From contig JAJUBI010000001.1 of the NCBI GenBank assembly GCA_022419385.1, positions 5,270,001-5,334,000 of the forward strand: a stretch of DNA of 64,000 bases. The letters run 5' to 3'. The position numbers and the translations under genes were made by a program. This DNA comes from Paraconiothyrium sp. Pb-2020. Lineage: Eukaryota; Ascomycota; Dothideomycetes; Pleosporales; Didymosphaeriaceae. Each line of letters begins with the position of its first letter. The stretch's first letter is position 1. Shown here in pieces: positions 22,352-33,543 of the stretch. The notes beneath the pieces are model-generated. The model had not been told where the DNA came from. It searched no databases and was given only the letters and a program-made list of their open reading frames with translations.

Positions 22352-23789
22352 GTTGGTGGAAGATGTGGGTAGGAACAATAAGGGGTATCAGAAGAACGGG
22401 AAGAGCAATTGAGCGATGGAACGAAGGAGGGGCTGAAGAGGCTGAAGAGGGGTACAAGTACTCGTGGTGTTTGGTGGGTAAAGGACCAGCTCCGTCCATT
22501 GCTTTTGGTCTAGCGACGGCCGGTGACGTTGACGTGGGAAGGCTTTGTCGTGCATCTGCGACGTCATTGGAGCGGGTCCGAAGTGCCAATTAGAGGCTTG
22601 TATCGGCTTACTATGCGATGCGAAGATGGGTTTGGTGGCCGAGCTATCCACCGAAAGTGGGCTGCAGAGAGAAGTGTTGCCGCATTGCTTGCTTCTGCCC
22701 CGCTGCGAGTATATCGATAAGCGGCACAGGAGTCCAGGCGCGCCCAAGCTCCCGCTCAATCATCCCACTCCACTGGCCGACAACACGATCTCCGATGCGA
22801 TTCACTCTGCGATCCGGAAAACTCTGCTTGATCCCGCAAGAGGCGCCACCTTTCTCGCACATGTCCCGCACTGTTCTGCAATCTCCTGCCTCTTCCGAGG
22901 ACTTGCTGTTCGCTCCCACATGCACAGTCAGCGGTTGACGAGCTTGACAAATTCATCCCCAAGCACCGCGTTGCTCACTTGCACCACCATCCGGCAGAGG
23001 TCCTCATGCATTAGACTGGCCTCGTGCAGCATCGTCTGAGAGCTGCAAGGAGACCCTTCTTCCTGACCGATCGCTCACTCATACTACAATGCACCATCCC
23101 AACTAGCCTCTCCCACGAGTTGACCATATAGTCTGGGAGTGATAACGTTTGCTCGGGCATTCGTGTACTACGCGAAGCTGACACTGAATTACTGAGTTCA
23201 GATAAATGCGCGGCCGAGTGAAACATTGATTCAACTTCACATGCCTAGACACAGCATGAGTCCAACATCCAAATAGTTCCTGGCAGTCCTACTGGCCCAT
23301 ACTGCTCAAAAATTGTCTCCAACAGAAGCAAGTCAACTTACTCAATAAGCGTGCGCCGTGTGAAGGTCCGTACTCAGCCCCATGGTCGCGATGTGGAAAT
23401 TATGGGCCACATGCCGATGCCGGCGAAACTAGAGGCGAAGCTGGCCAACCTACCCCAAACACGGCTGCACGTGATGGCACATTCACCTACAACATCCCTC
23501 CATAGCTACAGTATGCTGATGAGTATTTCCTCCTTTCTTGCGTCCCTGCGAGGTCCAATGTAGAGGCGGTAGCCATGAACGTGCCAAACCCCAAGCCGCT
23601 AGCTAAATTAAGCAAGGGGCCAATTTTTCTAACGTTACCATGTCAGCCCTGAGCATCGCCCAACATCGAGTCTCCACCCTCAGCTCTCCCTTTGAGCGCT
23701 GGAGATCAAGTGTATTTCTTCCATTGCCCTATCGCATCCTTTGTTGTGGTACACCCACCTCAACCTCAAGCCGACAAACCTTACACAAA
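22352..23789. other. Divergent intergenic region
   Basis: A 1.4-kb spacer between the mannitol dehydrogenase (minus) and the next plus-strand gene. It should carry both promoters. No ORF in it has family support. Confidence 0.55.
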
Positions 23790-24695
23790 ATGGTGCTTCA
23801 CGGCCTCCTCCCGAAGCCCCTCCCGTCGAACGATGTGGTCGTAGGCCAGCTCCTCACGCACCCTCTTCACCCCGAGCGCGATGGCTTCTACTCGCAGCAA
23901 GCCCACGAAGCTGTCGATGAGCTCAACGACTACCACATTCAGCTACGTTACAGAGACGTCTTCTCCGTCGACAATGAGGGCCGTTTCATGTCTAGCTATG
24001 GCACCAAGTACGAGCTTGGCCGTATTTACAGACAGCCGAATCTCTTGACGGTGACGGCCGAGCAGATGATTCAGCGTACGAGCCAGCGTCCTCTCGATGC
24101 CTTCCACGCCGTATGCAACGACCCCGATGCGCAACAGTGGATATACAACCTGGCCAAGCAGCAGCAAGAATTCTACGTGGTGGTGGGCATCACAGAGCTA
24201 CACAAGGCAGTCTTCAAGCGGGCAAAGCTGCGGGATGCAGGCGCTTCTAGGAATTTGAACGAAGCACCCATTGAGAAAGACGCGAGGGTGCCCCGCGCCC
24301 TATCGCGGAGGAACTCCACATTGGGTGGACTGGGCAGCGAGCCATCCATCTCTGGCGTCTTCGGGATGGACGTTCGACGTTGCATTGCCCGCATCTCGAC
24401 CCCGGCAGAACCCCACAAACTCGAAGATATAAGCTACCACTGGTTCTACTACGACGTCGCGGGCAGCGCCAACAAGGAGCAATTGATTGTCGGACTGGGA
24501 GACCCTCTACACGCCAATGAGCTGCGTCTCATGCTGGACTTGAATGAAGAAACTGTGCAGGGGAACCTGGACGCCATCAGCCAGCTCAGTCTAGATGCGT
24601 TGAGCACAGCGGCCAGCCCTATGCTCAAGCCTAGCTCTCCTGCGCTTAGAGGCCGTTCTATCTCTCCTCACCCACAGCTCAAAGGTCTGGCCTGA
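23790..24695 (+). CDS. Unassigned fungal protein
   Basis: A single exon encodes 301 residues. I chose the ATG at 23790 because its context (cacaaaATGgtg) is a strong fungal start. An in-frame ATG at 23640 would add 50 residues of poor quality. The N-terminal 150 residues look like a folded domain with alternating hydrophobic strands (VVVGQLLTHPLH, YHIQLRYRDVFSV, KYELGRIYRQPN, EFYVVVGITELHKA). A second conserved-looking part follows (DVRRCIARISTP, YHWFYYDVAG, IVGLGDP). The C-terminal 50 residues are Ser/Pro-rich. No signal peptide or membrane span is seen. I do not recognise the family. Confidence 0.65.
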   Translation: MVLHGLLPKPLPSNDVVVGQLLTHPLHPERDGFYSQQAHEAVDELNDYHIQLRYRDVFSVDNEGRFMSSYGTKYELGRIYRQPNLLTVTAEQMIQRTSQRPLDAFHAVCNDPDAQQWIYNLAKQQQEFYVVVGITELHKAVFKRAKLRDAGASRNLNEAPIEKDARVPRALSRRNSTLGGLGSEPSISGVFGMDVRRCIARISTPAEPHKLEDISYHWFYYDVAGSANKEQLIVGLGDPLHANELRLMLDLNEETVQGNLDAISQLSLDALSTAASPMLKPSSPALRGRSISPHPQLKGLA

Positions 24696-25366
24696 GAGCC
24701 CTTCGTACAGTATTGGGCAAAATTCTGGGTACAGCATTGTTCATCCTGGGGTAACACACTGTATCCAAACCTTTGACGAGGCCCTGTATCTTCCATCACA
24801 CGCTGCTTCTTTTCTTTTGGGTTGGGGATCTGGGAGCTTCACGAGTCTCACGCATGGACATGGCGGCATGATAGAGCTGCCATTGTACCGGCAACGATTT
24901 ACGGCCGTCCTTCACTGTGCTTTAAAATTTCTAGACTGCGAAAACCTTTGACTATACCCCTGTCACTATGGTCAGCGTTTATTAACGTGTATTCGGTTGT
25001 AATTGAAGCGTTAAAGCGGCATATACATCTCGTACGGGACAATGATTGCATAGCGCAACGTCTGCAACAATCGCGCATTGCCAGACCAATAACACCAACG
25101 CCGTGTACAGTTGACGCGGCAGTAGTATAGCGTGCGACTCGAACAATTCAATCAATTAGTTTCTTCTCCATCCTGTCGATACGGCGGATCCCACGACCGA
25201 CCGTGTAATAGACCGCTAGACTAGGGTCCACTCCACGCTTCTGCATTGTGAGACTAAACAAGCAAAGCACCGGTTCCTCCTTCAGAAACGCCCCATAACC
25301 TCGCGTGGCCCGCAAGCATCTGCGTGTCACCCTTGTGCGCGCATACATACTTATTTGTCTTCCATC
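24696..25366. other. Intergenic region
   Basis: 3' flank of the unassigned protein and promoter of the methyltransferase. Nothing else seen. Confidence 0.55.
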
Positions 25367-26757
25367 ATGGCCGGTACCGACGTGCCCGAGGCCGAATACT
25401 CTAACACTCTGATCCCGGAGAGCGATGTAAGTTATTTATCTCCGGCGACTTGGCGCGCGGCTAGACACGTGGGGTTGGGTCAGTTGCGCAGATGTTAACA
25501 TGGTGTAGGACAGCAGCGAGACCGATTCGGCTATCGGTGGGCTGACATATGCGTACGTGTAGTCACGGCATGATGGCTTCAGAAAAAAATCGGTTTGTTG
25601 ACGAGGACTCAGGTCATCGACGACGAGTGCGCGAAGCGATGTCTATACTTCGGTGGAGGAGTTTGGGCGCACATATCATGGGTACAAGTCTGGCAGTAGG
25701 TTCTCAAGCGTCGCCTACGATGCGTTCATTAACGTTTGCCAGAATATCAACTGCCCAATGACGAAGTAGGAATGAAACCCCCTTCCTTAGTTGCAGACTT
25801 TCTGACGCAATATGCAGAAAGAGAGGGACAGATTGGATCTCCAGCACATGCTCTTCAACATCTCTTGTGACGGTGCTCTAGCCCTCGCACCTATTGGTAA
25901 CCCCAAGCGCGTCCTCGACATAGCAACCGGCACTGGCATATGGGCGATGGACTTTGGTAGATCTTCACCATCTGCACCACAAGTAGACACAGTATGTTGA
26001 CTTTGCTTGCAGCGGAACAGTACCCAGACGCACGCGTAATAGGCACCGACCTCTCACCCATTCAGCCTAACTATGTCCCCGCCAATTGCCACTTCGAGAT
26101 CGCAGACGCAGAAGACGAATGGAACTTTTCACGGCCTTTCGACTACATCCATGGGCGCGCGCTACTAACTTGCTTTGCGGACCCGCGATCCATCATACAA
26201 AAAGCCTACGACAACCTTGCACCTGGCGGCTACATCGAGTTTCAAGATGGCCTCTTCCCATTCCAATTCATGGATCCACAGCCCCCACCTGAGCACCCGC
26301 TTCGCGCATTCATGGAGCAGATAGCTGCCTGCGGCGCCAAAATTGGACGCCCGTGGAACAATGTGCAGCACTACAAGAGGTGGATGCAAGAGATCGGCTT
26401 CGAGGCTGTCGAAGAGAAAAGATTGTATTGGCCTTGCGGACCGTGGGCAAAGGGCGAGAACATGAAGAAATTGGGAGTCTATTTTCTGGAGGATCTGAAG
26501 CACGCCTTTGAGCCGGTGGCGATGAAGATGTATGTAAAGATCCTCGGATGGAGTGAGGAGAAGACAAAGAAGTGGGTTACTGAGGAGGTTATGCCCTACC
26601 TGGGGGCGAGGAAAACGTATATGTATGAGACGGTGTAAGTGCACGGTTTAAGTATCAATGTAGGTGCTGTGCTGACAAGGACAGGTGTTTTACGTACGGG
26701 AGAAAACCGCTCCACGCTCCACTGGATCCGCCAAAACATGGGGCAGAGGAAGCGTAG
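25367..26757 (+). CDS. LaeA-like/UMTA SAM-dependent methyltransferase
   Basis: Seven exons (25367-25426, 25509-25552, 25613-25695, 25743-25765, 25818-25956, 26013-26634, 26685-26757) give 347 residues. Two are tiny (44 and 23 bases). All junctions are GT-AG and keep frame. The N-terminus is Ser/Thr-rich and acidic. VEEFGRTYHGYK and YQLPND-KERDRLDLQH lead into SAM motif I VLDIATGTGIWAMD (about residues 102-115). GTDLSPIQP, DYIHGRALL and LAPGGYIEFQD follow in the usual order. The family includes LaeA, a regulator of secondary metabolism, and many paralogs of unknown substrate. This one is not next to a biosynthetic core gene, so I call it a LaeA-type paralog only. Confidence 0.9.
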
Positions 26758-27507
26758 CATCACTCGCGCGTCGAGTCTTCAGCACATTGCTATTCATGTT
26801 GCATAGTCGCGCAGTCGACATTTCGCTCGTTCGAAGCTGCCTTTGACTACTCTTGGGTTTTGTGATTGCTATGCTCAGCTCAGTGTTCGGTAAACTGCGC
26901 GGGTGCGACGATCTCACACTACTTATTACCACTACACACTGTTCGACTACACATACTTATATTGAACAATCATGCGTCATAATATACGAGCCAAACACGT
27001 CTTTTCTATCCATTCTATGAAAGATCTGGGCGCTCATATACGTCTAGCTAATTCAGACAGGGAAGCTTTTCTCCATGGGACACCAAAAGCGATATTAACA
27101 ACAATGCACATCACCGCTTTCCAGACAACGGTTAGGGAATTATGTTTTGCGCACGTACGGGCAGCGGAGCATCACCGTTATCAGTGGGTTCCCGGCATGA
27201 TCCGCACCGGCGGAGTATCTTTGCCGAAACTCGTACCCCTCCCCCGCACTGACAATGTACATCCCATCCATAGCTTCGCTCACATCCCCACTTGGATACC
27301 TCGTCTACAGAACAAGATCCCGCAAAGGCAAAGCCGGTACTACGCCCGCTGTCACCGTTGCATCGACATGGATAATTCAAGATCACACCACGGCTATCAT
27401 GGAATACCACTTCGGGTTAATGAACAATGGAAGGTGCTGGATTGTTGAAATGGTTGTGTCCTCCTTCATACCTGACTGGACGTGTTGCTGGTACATCGGT
27501 GTGTAGG
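26758..27507. other. Intergenic region
   Basis: Contains the promoter of the GH3 gene. The plus-strand frame 26972-27448 is open, but its translation has no domain or compositional support. No gene is called. Confidence 0.5.
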
Positions 27508-30376
27508 ATGCGGTCGCTACTTCTATCCTCGACATTGTGCCTGGTCGCACACGCACAGCAGCATGGCATCTCCTCGCGCCTCGATAGCCGCGCCGAAACT
27601 AAAGATGCCTTCATCGAAGACCTGCTTTCGCGAATGGAGATTCCCGACCTTGTCCAACAACTACACCTCACCTTCGCCGACAACGTCATCGGTCCTGCAT
27701 CAGACAACTCCTTCTACGACTTTGAATTGCGCTTCACGCCCAACGCGTCAATAGGTCACATGCACGACTGGTACCCGCTCAACAAGACCTACTACAATGA
27801 CCTCCAACGTCTCAACATTGAGAGCTCGAGACTCAAAATCCCGTTCTTGCATTGGGCAGAGTGCCTTCATGGCGTGGGCAGCTTTAATCAGAGCATGTTT
27901 CCGCAAGCCCTTGCGCTTTCGAACAGCTGGGATACCGAACTTGTGCACCGCGTCGGGAGAGCGATTGCCACCGAAGCGCGGAGTATTGGCGTCCACGCCT
28001 GTCTTGCGCCTGTGCTCGATTTGTGCAAGGACCCGCGTTGGGGCCGGTGTCAAGAGGACTGGGGCGAAGATAAGGTCTTGACGTCGCATATGGGTGTTGC
28101 TTTTGCAAGTGGCTTGTCGAAAAATGGGAGTTGGGCTGAAAGCGATGCTGTAGCTCCGGTAATGAAACATTTTGCGGCGCATGGGGCGCCGCAGGGTGGC
28201 AGCAATGGCGCGCCGTTCATGGGGCACGGCAATCGCGAGGTGCTTGAGGAGCATCTTCTGCCATTCAAGAGTGTGGTAGACAAGGGCGGCGTGAGGGGCG
28301 TGATGATGGCATATCATGAGCTGGACGATGTACCCAGCCATGTTAATCCTATGCTTTACAAGCAGTTGGAGGAATGGAAATTTGATGGGTTCGTGACTGC
28401 TGATGACACCGGTATGTACCCTTTAGCTTACGTCTAGAGAGGCGCCTACTAACTTTGCTAGGCATGAAACAGTTGCAAGTCGGACACAAGGTGGCCGACT
28501 CGCCTGCCGATGCTATCGCACAATACTATAATGCCGGAGGAATGGTCCAATTCTATGATTACCCCCTCTACACGCTTCTCAACGCAACTCAGGATTTGAT
28601 CGCCAACGGTACCGTCAAGGAAATCCAACTACGAGAAAAGGTCAGGAAGGTTCTCAGTGTCAAGTATGACCTCGGTCTATTCGACGATCCTTATATTTCC
28701 GATGACATCGATCCTTACCAGCTTACAATAGACAATGCGCCTTTGACCTTGGAGTCCGCGCAAAAGAGCATCGTACTTTTGGAAAATAAAAACAGAACCC
28801 TTCCCTTGAGAAAGGATAACGCAAGCAGTCAGACTCTTGCCCTGATTGGCCCGTTTGGTGATATCCTCAACTACGGCGATTATTCAGGTCAATACGGGAT
28901 GGCCCCTGTCGCCAATTCTACAACCCTCCAACAAGGCATCTTGAATCATCTTGAAGGCACCGGCGGGAAGCTGGTGGCTAGTATGGGCGCCAACACCTGG
29001 CTGTACAATGCACATTACCCTATTCCGCCCTATCACTTGTCAGTCAATGGCTCCTCGGGTGGCTTACAAGCCACTTACTATGCGGACACGAATTTTAATC
29101 AGCCGATTGTGCAAAGGATAGAGACTCCGGTAGGTACTTGGGGACTGTACCCACCACCCGGTTTACCGTCCAATAACTTCAGCGTTGTATGGGAAGGTGA
29201 ACTGGTCCCAGCAGTCGACGGTGATGTCGATGGATGGCTAGGAATAGCTTTGGGCGCCAACACCACCGCCAAAATCTACGTAGACTGGCAACTGCACATC
29301 AATGTCCCGTCCACAACAGCTGGGAACATCTTGTCTAATATCCCCGAGCGCTCCTACTCAATCAACAACAGCACGCAACCCCCGCCCGGCTCCGAGCCGT
29401 TCACATTCAAGAAAGGCAAAACCTACCACATTCGCCTCGAATACCAGACCTGGAACCTCTACCAGAAGATTGAAAACCTCGGCTCCCTGAACTCTCAAGT
29501 CTACCTCTTTTGGAACCTCGTCGATCGCAAGTCTCCCGTCGAGAAAAGCGTGTCCATCGCTCAGGCTGCCGATGTCATCGTCCTCGCTCTGGGGGGCGCA
29601 TGGAATAGCGACGGCGAATCCGGCGACCGCGGTACCCTAAGCTTCGCCGCGAACCAAACCGCCCTTGCAGACGCCATCTTCGCACTCAACAAGCCCGTCA
29701 TCCTCGTCCTCCACGGCGGCCGCCCCTTTGCCGTTCCACAATACTACTCCCGCGCAGCCGCCGTCGTAGATGCGAACTTCCCAGGCCAAAGCGGCGGCCA
29801 GGCCATCGCAGACGTGCTCTTCGGCACGGTGAATCCTGGCGGGAGACTAACGGTGAGCGTGCCGGTACATGAGGGGCAGTTACCGGTGTATTACAACTAC
29901 AAGCAGACCGCGAAGAAGAAGTGGTACACTGATATCGAGTCTTTGCCGTACTACCCCTTCGGCCACGGCCTATCGTATACCACCTTCAACGTCTCCAACT
30001 ACCGGGGCGCTACTTCTGCCGGAGCACTTCGAACTTCACTGCGGCGGACACGCTCGTGTTCGAAGCTGATGTCACGAATACGGGGGATGTGGCGGGGAGC
30101 TACGTCGCGCAGGTTTATTTGCTGCAACGTGTGAGTCAAATTTCGCAGCCGCTGAAGCAGCTGGTGGCGTTCCAGAGGGTGTATGTCGAGCCGGGGAGCA
30201 CAGTGACGGCGAGGAATGGGATCGAGGTTGAAGAGGTATCTCAGGATGTAGACAGAGGGTATGAGTGGATCGTTGAGAAGGGCACGTATACTTTTGCGAT
30301 GCTGGAGAATGGCGGGTGGGATGCGTTGTGGAATGCGGACGCGGGGGGTAATGTCACGATGAAGTGTCTGGGATAG
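27508..30376 (+). CDS. GH3 glycosidase with PA14 insert, frameshifted
   Basis: Exon 1 (27508-28411) starts with a signal peptide (MRSLLLSSTLCLVAHAQ). A 50-bp intron with a perfect CTAAC branch follows, then exon 2 from 28462. N-terminal GH3 motifs: LDLCKDPRWGRCQEDWGED, VMKHFAAHG and nucleophile region GFVTADDTGM. The second GH3 domain is split by a PA14 insert (LQATYYADTNFNQPI to FKKGKTYHIRLEYQTW). It ends in YPFGHGLSYTTF. The frame then breaks near 30001-30030. As read, translation stops at 30134 (858 residues) and misses the fibronectin-III-like end. The next frame, up to 30376, encodes exactly that end (FEADVTNTGDVAGSY...). So this is a one-base error or a recent mutation. It is probably a secreted beta-glucosidase or beta-xylosidase. 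Confidence 0.85.
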
Positions 30377-31135
30377 GATGGTAGTGGAAATCAGGCCAGT
30401 GTCAAGTCTACTTCACTTGCTTCACATCGATCGAAGTTGACGAAAAGTCAAATGCGAGGCATGCGGGTATAACTAATTTGTCAAGCAAAGAAGCTCACTA
30501 TCACCGGTTGGATGAGCACGCACTTGTGCCTTTCAGTTGAAACTTCACTTGAAGGCGATAGCACTGCGAAGGCGGGGAGGTATGTTGGAAGCGTGACTAT
30601 TTTCCGCAAGTTGAGCAATCGCTCCTCGCATTGAACATGGTATATATGCAGTTTTCGTTCCTTGATGCTACTTGTGGAGTTTTCCTCTTTGCCGCAACAA
30701 CAAAGCAAATGCAGTATTACGCCGCGTCGTTTTGGTTTGGGGATGTTGAAAATTGCCATTGTCATCAGCTACATTTCGACTTGATATCGTGTACGGATAC
30801 CTCTATTCAAACGTGAACTGCAGCTAATAGGGATATCTAGTCACAATTGGACGATAGAGCTCTGAAGGAAGCAGTAGAAAGCGACGTGATGCTTAACTCT
30901 TCGAAGTAGAGCAGCGGAAACGGAGCGTGAATACTAAGTGAACTGTGATGAGAGCTACTCCAGCTCACCGTTGTGTTTGGTTCTGCGAATGTTTCTACGC
31001 CAGCCCAGGAGTTTGCTTTATGCACAAACGACAACTGATGGCTCCGTTCGCATATATACGTGAACTCCCAGACAGTACGTCAATCCACCTCAGTAAAGAA
31101 TCCAAGAAACACCAGAGAGCTGCTGACATCACGAA
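30377..31135. other. Intergenic region
   Basis: 3' flank of the GH3 gene and promoter of the coiled-coil protein gene. No supported gene. Confidence 0.55.
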
Positions 31136-31868
31136 ATGGCCAATAAGTCTAGAAAAAAGGCACATAGCAGCAGTACCAACGAGTCTGTCCATACAACCTG
31201 CCCCGATAATGAAACACCAACTCGAGCACCCAGGCATACCGCACCTTCTGAAGAGCTTTACCTACCTAGAATCAACAACGATGGCACTGTAGGATCTTCT
31301 CAAAGGCGATATGAAGATGGTATATCGCGCATTGCACGAGGCTACGAATCTCCCTTCGGGGATAACGTTCCTCCTGTCGCTTCACAAGTTCCCGCAAGCA
31401 CCCAGGGATTCGCAACTCAGCCCACTCCCTCACTTCTGAGCTTGTCCCTACTATCTCCGGCCATGCTAAAAGCTATCGACACAGCGGTAGAAACTGCTGT
31501 TGAAAAAGGGTTGAAGACTATCCAGGAAGAGAGTATCAAGATGATGTACGATCTCTTTAAGAAGATGGCGGACTTAGAAAATGAGAAGGCCACAGAGTTC
31601 AAGAAGTGGTTTGACGAGCGGCTTGCTGGGATGGATAGTCGGATACAAAGAAATGAGCGAGTTGTGAGGGGTACGGACAATGACCAAACTCGAGATATAG
31701 CAGGAGATGAAGACGCAGGTGCGACCATTGGAGATTCATTGGCACCCGTGGGAGGCGGGTCGTCACAATCTCACAAACCGAGCTTGGTGAGTCATAATAC
31801 TTCAATTGCATATGCAATGGATCTGACTTCATTCATAGCGTGAAAGAGTATCGAGATTTTTCCGGTGA
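31136..31868 (+). CDS. Small coiled-coil protein, unassigned
   Basis: Exon 31136-31786 continues, by my reading, into 31839-31868 across a 52-bp intron (gtgagt donor, ATCTGAC branch, catag acceptor) and gives 226 residues ending RERVSRFFR. Unspliced, the frame would run on to 31843. The start context gaaATGgcc is good. The N-terminal 110 residues are Ser/Thr-rich and probably disordered. Residues about 115-170 (IDTAVETAVEKGLKTIQEE..., FKKMADLENEKATEFKKWFDER) form a helix with heptad character. No signal or membrane span. No family recognised; it may be lineage-specific. Confidence 0.55.
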
Positions 31869-31966
31869 ATGAAATAAGAGAAGCGCAGAAGATTTAACAC
31901 ATTACGTAGTCTATCAGCAGAACGCTATCTATACATGCTCTAACAGAATGCTTCATCCTCAAACTA

Positions 31967-32785
31967 CTACTTCGACGCGTCAATTATCCCCACTGGTGCC
32001 CCGATATACCGGCTATCTCGGGTTTCCAGATCATTCGCAATAAAGTCCGCATTCTGTTCCAGAGTGGTATCGTAACGACTAGCATTCATCGCAGCGACAA
32101 GCGACTTCCCAATCAGCGGAATGTGCTTCATCCAGGAATCTTGCCACAATGGTGGCGTTCCAGCACTTGCTGTCAGTCTTGCGTGCGAGCTTTTCGTAGG
32201 TACGCTAAAGTCCGAAGATTCGGGAGTCATAGTGCTGGGACAGATCATGGACCAGTCGACTGTGTTTGGTGGGAGGGTTTTTAGGAGAGCGATGTTTTTG
32301 CGATGGGCAAGGAAAATGGGAACACTATAGATTTGTTAGTCTTAAAGTCGTCGTGTGAGACCTTCTTGCTACACTTACTGGTCCGAAAGTATCGAATTTG
32401 AACCTGGGAAGCTCAACACTCCCAGTCCACCCAGAAACCAAACTCTCAATGGCTTCTTCCGCTCTGCGCCCGCTTGCTTTACTCCTTCCAGAACGGCAGC
32501 GAATATCTGTGGCAGGTCGCTTTTGCCCCAGGGAGCCATTGCTGCGACTCCGGCGGAGTTGACGACGGCCTCGCAATTGTTGTCTACTATGGCGTTTTTG
32601 ATTGTGTGTGAGTCGTAGGCATTTCCCTCGACCACGGAGAGTTGACGGTATACAGACGCTGGGAGAAGAGACTCAAGCTTTTGAGCGGACCGTACATATG
32701 CAACGACGTTGTGACCGTGTGTGAGGAGTGCAGCGACGAGCCTGAGGCCCACATTTCCGGTTGCGCCAATGAGAAGGACCTTCAT
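31967..32785 (-). CDS. NmrA-like NAD(P)-binding reductase
   Basis: Exons 32379-32785 and 31967-32324, with a 54-bp intron (gtaagt...tatag), give 254 residues. The N-terminal Rossmann motif VLLIGATGNVGLRLVAALL is typical of atypical short-chain dehydrogenases. VVNSAGVAAM, LRVWFLGGLGVL and the second-exon block VDWSMICPSTMTPES are also in order. The canonical YxxxK catalytic pair of classical SDRs is not obvious, as in NmrA-like sensors and some atypical reductases. It may be a redox-sensing or small-molecule reductase. Cytosolic. Function beyond NAD(P) binding is inferred. Confidence 0.8.
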
Positions 32786-33543
32786 GTTCGCAATTGTCGT
32801 GGTGTGGATTGTTTGGTGTTTGAATGCGAACTCTGATTTGTCGCTGTCAAGAAGCGTTGCGGTGATCTGTGTATGATGAGATGAGAAGTGGTGATTTGAG
32901 TGTGATGGAATGAAGATCTCATCGTGTTCAAATAGTAAGTAGATATATTTTCATACATTCGGTGCATCTCTCAAAAGTGTATGCTCGATCGGAAACATGT
33001 TGGCCCGCTTTTGAAGCTTAGTGCCAGCTGGAAGAGGAAAGGTGTACGAAGAGAGTCGGCCCCCGATTCCCCGGCCAAATTTGACCAATGCAATGACAGA
33101 ACCGGGCGTAAATCTTTGTCAGCTCGAAAACCAATCACAACGAGCGGAATCTAGTGACTCGGGCTCGGCGCAATTCATCCCAGCCGACCAAGCAGCTTCA
33201 ATCCAGCGTTCTTTGCGGCCTTACTCCGCATTTCGCACATCGCGGGCAGACGTATTGGAGGCGCAGTAGATGCGCTTGGACCTTCGGAATTACACATACC
33301 CATAGATGCACCGACTGTATACGTCGATCGTTGCCAGGGTAGGAAATCAGTCGAAGGATCATTCTGTCCGTCTCCCACAGGGCGTAAGTCAACGGCGGCA
33401 CAGGTCTCCGACAGAGTGAAGATGTCCAATCCAATTGTGCAATAAGTATGCTCGCGAATGCGCAGATTAGAGAAATCCGAGGAGAGCATCGCAGTTCACC
33501 ATCACTAGAATTACATCTATTTGCGCTGCTGCAATTCATCACG
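32786..33543. other. Divergent intergenic region
   Basis: Shared promoter region between the NmrA-like gene (minus) and the hemerythrin-like gene (plus). No other feature seen. Confidence 0.55.

Noticed and set aside
21566..22372. 268-residue plus-strand ORF
   Set aside because: It is the antisense shadow of the mannitol dehydrogenase, whose frame has clear SDR motifs. The shadow is Val/Gly/Asp-rich without any domain.
25367..26757. Secondary-metabolite gene cluster around the LaeA-like gene
   Set aside because: No polyketide synthase, peptide synthetase, terpene cyclase or P450 is in the window. Isolated LaeA paralogs are common.
26972..27448. 158-residue plus-strand ORF
   Set aside because: Open by chance; no domain, signal or conserved composition, and it overlaps the GH3 promoter.
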